DNA from: Flavobacterium sp. HJJ
GTDB lineage: Bacteria; Bacteroidota; Bacteroidia; Flavobacteriales; Flavobacteriaceae
DNA: 63,618 bases
Reading direction: 5' to 3'
Assembly: GCF_015351475.1 (NCBI RefSeq)
Contig: NZ_JADKPR010000029.1
Span: 1 to 63,618, forward strand
How positions within the stretch are numbered: position 1 is the stretch's first letter; each line of letters opens with the position of its first letter. Position numbers and translations under genes: made by a program. Below are positions 1 through 5,897 of the stretch, in pieces. The notes beneath the pieces are model-generated. The model ran no database searches, was not told the origin of the DNA, and saw only the letters and a program-made list of their open reading frames with translations.

Positions 1-135
1 TAAAGTTTGCTCGTCGGTTTCATCATTTTCTCTTTTTCCTCCTGGAATATAATATTTATTTTTCCCTTTTGATTTTGTGCTTAAAATTTGACCATTTTCA
101 ATTTTTATTAATGCAATTTTATCAATTTCTTTCAT
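1..135 (-). CDS. Nudix hydrolase, N-terminal part (cut by window edge)
   Basis: This is a partial gene whose start codon is at 133-135 and which runs off the left edge after 45 residues. The protein opens with a short beta-strand region. It then reaches PGGKRENDETDEQTL, which fits the first half of the Nudix box (G-x5-E-x7-REUxEExGU), with the second Gly of PGG as the box Gly and Glu seven residues later. Nudix enzymes hydrolyse nucleoside diphosphates linked to another moiety; the substrate cannot be told from this fragment. It shares the strand of the four cassette-like genes that precede it and might be read through from them, or might itself be the last cassette gene. The family call is fairly safe; the role is unknown. 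Confidence 0.72.
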   Translation of the reverse strand, partial: MKEIDKIALIKIENGQILSTKSKGKNKYYIPGGKRENDETDEQTL

Positions 136-270
136 CAGATTTCTTTTTTCATTTTGTCTGCAATTTTCGATTTTTCGATTCTAACTTTCACATTTCTGTT
201 TTTCAAGTTTTACTTTTCAACTACAACAAATCTGAAATCTAAAATCGATTTTTTTTTAGCGGTTTCTTTT

Positions 271-398
271 GTTATAGCTGTCGCACAACGTCAGTCTGTG
301 AAAAAACTCAAAAAGAGGCTCTGAGAATCCACTGTATGATTTTTTTCTCCGACAGATATCCGAATAGTTTCTCTTTTTGACTTAGTTTTTCAAAGCCT
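271..398. repeat. Diverged gene-less palindromic element at the distal end of the cassette array
   Basis: Positions about 298-320 (GTGAAAAAACTCAAAAAGAG) pair imperfectly with about 361-395 (CTCTTTTTGACTTAGTTTTT), giving a long imperfect stem around a 40-base centre. The left flank carries GTTATAGC (271-278) and then CGCACAACG (282-290), which resemble the GTT/AAC cassette-boundary core motifs further right. The right flank AGCCTAAT abuts the first full repeat. It contains no ORF. It may be a degenerate attC-like site or an empty cassette. It also occupies the upstream region of the Nudix gene. Confidence 0.4.
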
Positions 399-526
399 AA
401 TGTTCCCTTCCTACAAGAGGTTTGGGTTAAATTAAGCCTTATTTTCGGATTTACCTAAATTTCCCAAATACAAGACCATTTTCAAATTAAGCCTAATGCC
501 AAAACTGCTTGTAGCGTGTATTATGG
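394..526 (-). repeat. attC-like structured repeat, copy 1
   Basis: An imperfect inverted repeat of about 130 bp. Its arms CTACAAGAGGTTTGGG (411-426) and the complement of GCCAAAACTGCTTGTAG (498-514) can pair. They flank a central block of about 67 bases that begins AAATTAAGCCTTATTTTCGG. The centre is almost identical to copies 2 and 3, while the arms differ from copy to copy yet still pair. The outer edge at 520-526 carries the TATTATG core. It lies downstream of the 743-1048 gene when read on the minus strand, as an attC site would. Confidence 0.65.
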
Positions 527-1089
527 TGTGTAGCGACACGTATGTTGAGCACGAACGATTTGCCATTCCAATTATCGTTTCCAATTTTAGAAAGCTTTTT
601 CCGTCTTTCGATTTCCGCTCCAATTAGCTTCGGATTCTGAAGTTCAAACTTCAATTAAACATCAAAAAAATCGACAAAAAAATTCTGCTTTCGGCTTTCC
701 GAAAAGCGGTTTACGTTTGTTCTCAACAATTAAGCATCGGAACTATATACCATTATTATAATTGCTTGATCCACTGTTTAATTTTTTCATTTGGAAAAAG
801 CATTCGTCGCAAATGAGCTGTATCTGCGCAAATGTTTCAGATTTTTCGTTCCATTCACCTTCTTTCATGAGTATTTTGTCACATTCATCACACCAGGCAT
901 TTAATTCGCCATCGGGATATTGTTTTGTCGGGTCTGAATCAAACGGTTCCCAAAATCCTTTTGCGTCACCACGTATTAAATGTTTGCAAACGAATGCTCG
1001 ATTTCTTAATCCATGATTGAAGCAGTCAACTTTTTTATTTTCGGACATAAATATTCTTTGTTTTTCGTCAGCTGAGCTATACACCATAA
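521..1089 (-). mobile_element. Cassette-like unit 1 (one gene)
   Basis: This unit is bounded by its own inverted repeat: TTATGGTGTGTAGC at 521-534 and GCTATACACCATAA at 1076-1089, one mismatch in 14. It contains one minus-strand ORF. The inner 190 bases at 541-742 carry no convincing gene. In integron cassettes the half-core at the front of a cassette is complementary to the R'' core behind its own gene, and that relation is what is seen here. Mobility is inferred from structure only. Confidence 0.5.
743..1048 (-). CDS. Small Cys/His-rich protein, probable zinc binder, cassette gene
   Basis: An intracellular-looking protein of 102 residues with no signal peptide. It begins MSENKKVDCFNHGLRNR. 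An upstream ATG at 1085-1087 exists but lies inside the boundary repeat, so the start at 1048 is preferred. Metal-ligand candidates are visible: the N-terminal C-x2-H (CFNH), a CKH, and two CDEC motifs (CDECD and CDECFF) about 30 residues apart. The arrangement suggests one or two treble-clef or zinc-ribbon sites. I do not recognise a named family. It is the only gene of its cassette-like unit. Possible roles include a small immunity-type or adaptor protein, but nothing in the sequence proves this. Confidence 0.6.
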   Translation of the reverse strand: MSENKKVDCFNHGLRNRAFVCKHLIRGDAKGFWEPFDSDPTKQYPDGELNAWCDECDKILMKEGEWNEKSETFAQIQLICDECFFQMKKLNSGSSNYNNGI

Positions 1090-1217
1090 CGTTCCCTTCC
1101 TACAAGAGGTTTGGGGTTAAATTAAGCCTTATTTTCGGATTTGCCTAAACTTCCTAAATACAAGACCATTTTCAAATTAAGCCAAATGCCTAAATCTCTT
1201 GTAACAAGTGTTGGCAG
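1085..1217 (-). repeat. attC-like structured repeat, copy 2
   Basis: The arms CTACAAGAGGTTTGGG (1100-1115) and the complement of GCCTAAATCTCTTGTAA (1188-1204) pair with a few mismatches. The central block matches copy 1 at all but about five of 67 bases. The edges carry CATAAC (1085-1090) and GTTGGC (1210-1215). It lies directly downstream of the 1238-1783 gene on the minus strand. The R''-L''...L'-R' layout is that of an attC site of VCR-like length. Confidence 0.66.
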
Positions 1218-1836
1218 TTCAGCAGTTTTTTCTTTGATTATTCTTGAACTTTCAATGTAGTTCCTAAAATTTTAGTTGATTTTACAATCTCCTCAAATGA
1301 CTTTATATATTTCTTAAATTCCAAATCATTATCTGTAGATAAAACTACGGTGACAATTGTATTTATGCATTCAATAATTAGCAAGCATTCTTTTCGTTTA
1401 TTTTTATATTCGTATGTTACTATTTTATAATTTCCATTTACGTAATTATCTTTTTTAATGTTTTCAAATTTCAGGTCTAAACTTCCAATTTTTACTCCTT
1501 TCTCGTTTTCAATAAGGTATTTATTATTTCCATCAATCCATTCGTCTAATTTTGGATTAGTATCATAATCAATTCCATAAACATACATGTAAGTTAATTC
1601 GCTTACATTTTTTTCGTCAGGTTTAATAAAAAAAGGCAATTGGTCATTTTGTGCTTGAATCCATTTTTTTGGTATTTCAACCAAGATTGTATGTTTATTA
1701 CCAACAATCATTTTAGATTGACTGTTTGAATAAGTTGAAAATATTATACAAATTAGTAATATAAATTTTTCTGTAATTCTCATTTATACTTTTAGTTTAT
1801 TTTGATTACGTTCAGTTTTCTCTGCTGACTGCCAAC
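1210..1836 (-). mobile_element. Cassette-like unit 2 (one gene)
   Basis: The unit-specific inverted repeat is GTTGGCAGTTCAGCAG at 1210-1225 and CTGCTGACTGCCAAC at 1822-1836, perfect apart from one extra base. It encloses a single minus-strand gene. These ends differ from those of the neighbouring units, so they belong to the unit and not to the shared repeat. Confidence 0.52.
1238..1783 (-). CDS. Secreted protein of unknown function, cassette gene
   Basis: A protein of 181 residues. It starts with a signal peptide (MRITEKFILLICIIFSTYSNSQ, cleavage probably near residue 22). The mature part is a small alpha/beta protein rich in Lys, Ile and Asn with no motif that I recognise. Having no lipobox Cys, it would be periplasmic or secreted. 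It fills almost the whole of cassette-like unit 2, with an attC-like repeat 20 bases after its stop codon. Its own promoter is not obvious; it may be read from upstream. Single-gene units coding for short orphan secreted proteins are common in integron arrays. Confidence 0.7.
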   Translation of the reverse strand: MRITEKFILLICIIFSTYSNSQSKMIVGNKHTILVEIPKKWIQAQNDQLPFFIKPDEKNVSELTYMYVYGIDYDTNPKLDEWIDGNNKYLIENEKGVKIGSLDLKFENIKKDNYVNGNYKIVTYEYKNKRKECLLIIECINTIVTVVLSTDNDLEFKKYIKSFEEIVKSTKILGTTLKVQE

Positions 1837-1961
1837 GTTCCCTTGCTACACGAGGTTTGAGATTAAATTAAGTCTTATTTTCGGATTTGCCTAAACATCC
1901 CAAATACAAGACTATTTTTAAATTAAGCCAATTGCCCAAATCTCTTGTGGCTGTTGTGCGA
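1828..1961 (-). repeat. attC-like structured repeat, copy 3
   Basis: The arms GCTACACGAGGTTTGAG (1845-1861) and the complement of GCCCAAATCTCTTGTGGC (1934-1951) pair. Differences from copy 2 are partly compensated by G-U pairs. The central block is nearly the same as in copies 1 and 2. Edges are GCCAAC (1831-1836) and GTTGTGC (1953-1959). It lies behind the 1970-2380 gene on the minus strand. Confidence 0.66.
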
Positions 1962-2441
1962 TCGTTTTTTTACTCTTTTTGTACTTCTAAATCAAGTTCT
2001 GTTTCACTCAAATGGAAAATTATTTTACCATTAACTTCAATTATAATTATTTTTAAAATATTGTAGCCATCAGATTGACTACCAATATTGACAACATAAT
2101 TATTCTTATTTAATTTCCATTTGGATTTATTAGTCATATTTGTAATCATTGAAAACAACTTTGAATTATCAGTTGTTGTTAGATTAAAATCTAAATTTTC
2201 CTTAAAATCAAATATTGCTGAATTAAAACTTTTAACAATATCTTTTAAGTTCGGATTGTCAATCTTCTTTGAAACTTTAACAACTTTCCACTTTCCAATG
2301 ATATTTTTTTGAGTGATTTCTTGAGAAATTATATGGCTAGAAAAAAGGAAGATTGACAAGATAAAAAGATATTTTTTCATTATTATGTGAGTAGTTTTTT
2401 TGTTTGATATTTTTTTCTTTTCAGTTAAAGTGTCGCATAAC
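1953..2441 (-). mobile_element. Cassette-like unit 3 (one gene)
   Basis: The unit-specific inverted repeat is GTTGTGCGA at 1953-1961 and TCGCATAAC at 2433-2441, with one transition. It holds one minus-strand gene that fills most of the unit. The ends differ from those of units 1, 2 and 4. Confidence 0.5.
1970..2380 (-). CDS. Secreted lipocalin-like small protein, cassette gene
   Basis: A protein of 136 residues starting at MKKYLFILSIFLFSSHIISQ, a clear signal peptide. A longer frame reaches back to 2479 but would run through the attC-like repeat, so 2380 is chosen. The mature protein opens with IIGKWKVVKVSKK, a pattern typical of small lipocalin-like beta-barrel proteins (G-x-W near the N-terminus). 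It continues with alternating strands. The family call is weak and the ligand unknown. The stop codon is 9 bases from the GTTGTGC boundary, so the gene is tightly packed in its unit. Confidence 0.68.
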   Translation of the reverse strand: MKKYLFILSIFLFSSHIISQEITQKNIIGKWKVVKVSKKIDNPNLKDIVKSFNSAIFDFKENLDFNLTTTDNSKLFSMITNMTNKSKWKLNKNNYVVNIGSQSDGYNILKIIIIEVNGKIIFHLSETELDLEVQKE

Positions 2442-2571
2442 GTGTTGCTAGTAGGTGATGGTCGGACTAAATAAAGCAATTATTTTCGGATTAACACTAA
2501 TTTTACAAATACAAAACCATTTTTCCATTAAGCCTAATTCCCGACTATTGCTTACTAGCTGTTATGTGCAG
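2434..2571 (-). repeat. attC-like structured repeat, copy 4 (divergent arms)
   Basis: The arms CTAGTAGGTGATGGTCGG (2448-2465) and the complement of CCGACTATTGCTTACTAG (2541-2558) differ completely in sequence from copies 1-3 but still pair. The centre keeps TATTTTCGGATTA, ACAAATACAAAACCATTT and ATTAAGCC. The edges are CATAAC (2436-2441) and GTTATG (2561-2566), complementary to each other. Conserved pairing with unconserved sequence is the main reason to compare it with attC sites, which are recognised as folded single strands. Confidence 0.66.
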
Positions 2572-3121
2572 GCTTTATGTCAAGTTTTGTGAATTGAATC
2601 ACAATCCTTCCACTTGAAATAGTTCTAAAAATTAATGCAAATTAGACTATGCTAAAAATCACTTTTGCAAAAATTAAAAATAACTGAAATAAAGTTATAA
2701 ATATAGTTTCAACTTTCAGAAAAGAGATTTCTCCGAAATATTCTTCTAAATTTAATTGCTTGTATATATTAACTCTTTTGTTATTAATTTTTTTAACTAA
2801 ATTCATTATAGATATTCCCCAACTAAAACTTAGTAGAACAAAAAAGCTATAACTCCTAGGCATATTTTTTATGTAGAAACAATCATAGAGTTTAGTAATT
2901 AATACAATAGCAAAGAATATTACAATAATATAAGCTAGTAACACTAATAAATTTTCTTTATTTTTTAACTGCAAATAAATGAGAAAGTTTAAAATAAGGA
3001 CTGTGCCTATTAAAATTAGATAATACATTCAGTTAAGCTTTTAACATTATTAATATGAAAAGAGTTTCTGTGAAATGATTAATTTCTTTTTTAAAGATAC
3101 GTGATTAAGCTTGCCCATAAC
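2561..3121 (-). mobile_element. Cassette-like unit 4 (first in reading direction)
   Basis: The ends are GTTATGTGCAGG at 2561-2572 and CTTGCCCATAAC at 3110-3121, inverted with two differences. It holds one minus-strand gene. To the right of 3121 no further structured repeat is found, so this is the promoter-proximal end of the array. Confidence 0.45.
2642..3028 (-). CDS. Small integral membrane protein, cassette gene
   Basis: A protein of 128 residues made up mostly of membrane helices. About four hydrophobic stretches are visible (residues about 1-18, 26-46, 58-76 and 108-128), split by a basic loop near residue 80 (KKINNKRVNIYKQ). It has no family motif that I recognise. It is the sole gene of unit 4 and the first gene of the array in reading direction. 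Its start at 3028 is supported by lack of in-frame alternatives nearby. Confidence 0.62.
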   Translation of the reverse strand: MYYLILIGTVLILNFLIYLQLKNKENLLVLLAYIIVIFFAIVLITKLYDCFYIKNMPRSYSFFVLLSFSWGISIMNLVKKINNKRVNIYKQLNLEEYFGEISFLKVETIFITLFQLFLIFAKVIFSIV

Positions 3122-3203
3122 TCATAAATACCCGCAACTTATCACACATATGCATCCAAAATCAGATAGATTAGCGAAAGTTCGGTTACTTATATTCTTT
3201 TTT

Positions 3204-3211
3204 CAAATATA
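3204..3211 (-). promoter_or_regulatory. Candidate promoter reading into the cassette array
   Basis: On the minus strand this reads TATATTTG, a perfect match to the Bacteroidetes -7 box TAnnTTTG. No good TTG lies 17-23 bases upstream, so the -33 part is weak. Transcription would start near 3198 and enter unit 4, the position that Pc holds in integrons. Confidence 0.4.
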
Positions 3212-3279
3212 GGAATTACCTAAATAAAACCGTTATAAAAAAAGACTTCATTTCTTACAAAATTTTGTATTTTGGCATA

Positions 3280-5316
3280 ATGAAAATATTACAATTTCCG
3301 CTGGCAAGAATAACAGCAGCCTTCGTGGCAGGAATCCTTCTTGCCTATCTTTTAAAACCAATCCCAGTGATTGCATTTATTTTTCTTAGCGCAGCTATTA
3401 TCGCTTTTGTCGGGAGTTATTATTTAGGCAGAACAAATAAAAAATTTCAGCTTCTTTTTGGTATTGCTGTCTATTTTTTAGCTTTTGCAATCGGCGTAAC
3501 CACACAAACTATCCACACCGATTCCAATCAGCAGGATAATTATATCCATTACAAAAACATCTTTGATAAAAACCACACTTTCACAGTGACTCTGAGAGAG
3601 AATTTAAAACAAACGTCTTTTAATGAACGTTATATTGCGCTTGTAAACAGCATTGACGGCGATAAAGCATCCGGCCGAATATTAATCAACATCCGGAAAG
3701 ACAGCTTGACTCATTCTTTCAGCATTGGTGACCAATTAAAAATCAACTCATCATTAAACAAAAACACTTTTCAAAAAAATCCCAACCAATTTGACTACCA
3801 AAAGTATCTCGAGAACAAACAGATTTATGCCCAGCTCTACGCAGATCCTGCCGAAATAAAAATCAATCCTGAACCTGTCAGGGATATTTGGTATTACACC
3901 GCGCTATTAAGAACCCGAATTATCTGTAATTTAGAAAAAAGCAGCTTCGACAGTAAAGAATTAAACGTTGCTGCAGCATTAATTATGGGGCAGCAGCAGG
4001 ACATTGATCCAGAAATTATTCAGGATTATCAATATGCAGGAGCAGTGCATATTCTGTCGGTTTCAGGACTGCATATTGGATTTATACTGCTGTTTGTTTA
4101 TTCACTGCTAAAACCATTTCCGAATACCAAAAAAGGTGCTTTGATAAAACTGCTTATTTCGCTCGCTGTTTTATTTCTTTTTGGCATCTTAGCGGGACTG
4201 GCACCATCGGTAGTACGGTCGATAGTAATGTTTTCCTTTGTTGCTATTGGACAATATTTAAAAAGAAATGTCAATATCTATCACACGCTGCTCGTTTCAG
4301 TTCTGCTTATTCTGCTATTCCAGCCCTCGTTCCTGTTTGACGCAGGCTTTCAGTTAAGCTACATTGCGCTGTTTTTTATTGTTTGGCTGCAGCCGTTATT
4401 GGCAGATCTTTGGAGACCAAAAAACAAAATCAAAAACTACTTTTGGGACATATTGACCGTTTCATTCGCAGCACAAATTGGCACTTTACCCCTCAGCATT
4501 TATTATTTTCATCAATTTCCAGGATTATTCTTTGTTACAAACCTTATTGTAATTCCGTTTCTGAATATTATTATGGCGCTGGGATGTTTGGTTATGATTT
4601 TAGCTGCTTTTAATTGGGTTCCTTTTTATCCTGCAAAAATATTAGAGATAAGCATTTACTGTCTAGACAAAACCATAAACGGCATTGCTTCATTGGAACA
4701 ATTCATTATCAAAGACATTCCATTAAACACTTCTTTACTAATCAGTGGTTATTTAGTCATTATCACAGTAATTATTTGGCTGCAGCAGAAACATTTTAAA
4801 AATTTAACTTTGGCATTAACCTCCATTATATTGTTCCAATTAGCCACAATTACAACCAAATGGGAAGTACAAAACCAAACTGAATTTATTGTTTTGAATA
4901 CTTCAAAAAACACCCAGCTCTTAGAAAGAAAAGGATCAGAAGCAACACTGTATGCCAATGACAGTATTTTGAAAAACATTACACACAGCAAAATACTGGC
5001 TTCTTATCTTACCGCTAATTTTAGCTCTCTGAAAGAAAAACATCCTTTGAAAAACCTGATTTATTTTGAAGGAAACAAAATACTTTTAATTGACAGTTCA
5101 AAAGTTTATCCCAAAAACGCAAATCCAGATATTTTAATAATCACACAATCACCAAAAATTAATTTTGAACGAATACTGAAAAATATAAAACCCAAAATCG
5201 TTGTAGCCGATGCATCCAATTACAAATCGGTGCTGATGAAATGGCAGATAACCTGCTCTCAGCAAAAAATCCCTTTTCACGCAACACGCGAAAAGGGATT
5301 CTATAAAATTAATTGA
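3280..5316 (+). CDS. comEC: ComEC/Rec2-family DNA-uptake channel protein
   Basis: An inner-membrane protein of 678 residues from the ATG at 3280 (MKILQFPLARITAAF); an in-frame ATG at 3265 is less likely. It has N-terminal membrane helices and then a DUF4131-like soluble domain (residues about 50-200). The competence domain carries the hallmark HILSVSGLHIG near residue 260 and many helices to about residue 520. The last 150 residues are soluble, but I do not see the HxHxDH metallo-beta-lactamase motif of long ComEC proteins; this shorter form is common in Bacteroidetes. The known role is transport of single-stranded DNA across the inner membrane in transformation. It stands alone, convergent with the next gene. 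Confidence 0.88.
   Translation: MKILQFPLARITAAFVAGILLAYLLKPIPVIAFIFLSAAIIAFVGSYYLGRTNKKFQLLFGIAVYFLAFAIGVTTQTIHTDSNQQDNYIHYKNIFDKNHTFTVTLRENLKQTSFNERYIALVNSIDGDKASGRILINIRKDSLTHSFSIGDQLKINSSLNKNTFQKNPNQFDYQKYLENKQIYAQLYADPAEIKINPEPVRDIWYYTALLRTRIICNLEKSSFDSKELNVAAALIMGQQQDIDPEIIQDYQYAGAVHILSVSGLHIGFILLFVYSLLKPFPNTKKGALIKLLISLAVLFLFGILAGLAPSVVRSIVMFSFVAIGQYLKRNVNIYHTLLVSVLLILLFQPSFLFDAGFQLSYIALFFIVWLQPLLADLWRPKNKIKNYFWDILTVSFAAQIGTLPLSIYYFHQFPGLFFVTNLIVIPFLNIIMALGCLVMILAAFNWVPFYPAKILEISIYCLDKTINGIASLEQFIIKDIPLNTSLLISGYLVIITVIIWLQQKHFKNLTLALTSIILFQLATITTKWEVQNQTEFIVLNTSKNTQLLERKGSEATLYANDSILKNITHSKILASYLTANFSSLKEKHPLKNLIYFEGNKILLIDSSKVYPKNANPDILIITQSPKINFERILKNIKPKIVVADASNYKSVLMKWQITCSQQKIPFHATREKGFYKIN
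5263..5301 (-). terminator. Terminator of the thioredoxin-like gene, inside the comEC coding end
   Basis: The stem AATCCCTTTTC (5269-5279) pairs with GAAAAGGGATT (5290-5300) around a short CG-containing loop. On the minus strand it is followed by TTTTTT (5263-5270), as for an intrinsic terminator. There is no T-run on the plus side. The stem encodes the last residues of ComEC, so two functions share the same bases. Confidence 0.7.
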
Positions 5317-5326
5317 TCGTGAAAAT

Positions 5327-5842
5327 CTATGCTTTTTTGGTTTTCGATTTTGATTTCGATTTTGGTTCAGGAGCCATAGCAGCATTTTTAACAAAAGGGT
5401 CTGCTGCCGCCAGCCAAGCTGTAGGACCACCGGCTACATAACCTGTATTTCCCAAACCTTCAAAATTCATTTTTCCTTCTTTGCTGAGAGTTGCTTTGGC
5501 AAAAACTATAGTTGGAAATCCTTGTATGCCAAATACCTGCTGCATTTCGTTATTCTGTTTTTTAACTTCGTCAGATTGTACCGTTCTTCTTGGATAATCC
5601 AACTCAACCAATACTACATTTTCTGAAGCCCATTTCCCAAACTCAGGAGTTTTAAGCACTTCATTCTGCAGACGGATACACCAGCCGCACCAATCACTTC
5701 CTGTAAAAAACAGCATCAATGGTTTTTTCTTATTATTTGAAACCTGCACAGCTTCTTTTACGTCCGTGTACCATTTTAATTCCTGAGCCCCAACTTTGAA
5801 TGCCCCGATTAAAAACAATGTTATTAAAAATACTTTTTTCAT
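5327..5842 (-). CDS. Secreted thioredoxin-fold protein with WCGWC site
   Basis: A protein of 171 residues from MKKVFLITLFLIGAF. The signal peptide ends near GAQ at about residue 20, so it is periplasmic. The thioredoxin fold carries the redox motif WCGWC near residues 51-55 and the cis-Pro region GFPTIVF later. The Trp-Cys-Gly-Trp-Cys form is typical of the thioredoxin_7 / DsbD-gamma-like families. The C-terminus is a run of Lys/Ser (KSKSKSKTKKA). It probably keeps periplasmic cysteines in a chosen redox state. The start at 5842 is preferred to 5866 because the signal peptide then begins properly. It follows the POT gene by 55 bases and has its own terminator. Confidence 0.85.
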   Translation of the reverse strand: MKKVFLITLFLIGAFKVGAQELKWYTDVKEAVQVSNNKKKPLMLFFTGSDWCGWCIRLQNEVLKTPEFGKWASENVVLVELDYPRRTVQSDEVKKQNNEMQQVFGIQGFPTIVFAKATLSKEGKMNFEGLGNTGYVAGGPTAWLAAADPFVKNAAMAPEPKSKSKSKTKKA

Positions 5843-5897
5843 TTTGCGGTAATTATTTTTTTTCAAATGTAAACAAATATTGCATCAAAATTATGAG

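Noticed and set aside
432..623. 63-residue minus-strand ORF in the first attC-like repeat
   Set aside because: It is mostly made of the conserved repeat centre and changes frame in the other copies; no start signal and no protein-like composition.
762..1016. 84-residue plus-strand ORF
   Set aside because: It is the opposite strand of the Cys/His-rich gene and has no features of its own.
394..2571. Reading the four repeats as a CRISPR array
   Set aside because: Units are about 490-630 bp with genes between them, and repeats are about 130 bp with variable arms; no short regular spacers or cas genes.
394..3121. Reading the four units as MITE or IS insertions
   Set aside because: No transposase, no target-site duplications seen, and the end sequences are specific to each unit and not common to all, which does not fit a transposon family.
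5149..5430. 93-residue minus-strand ORF over the comEC/thioredoxin junction
   Set aside because: It overlaps two well-supported genes and the terminator between them.
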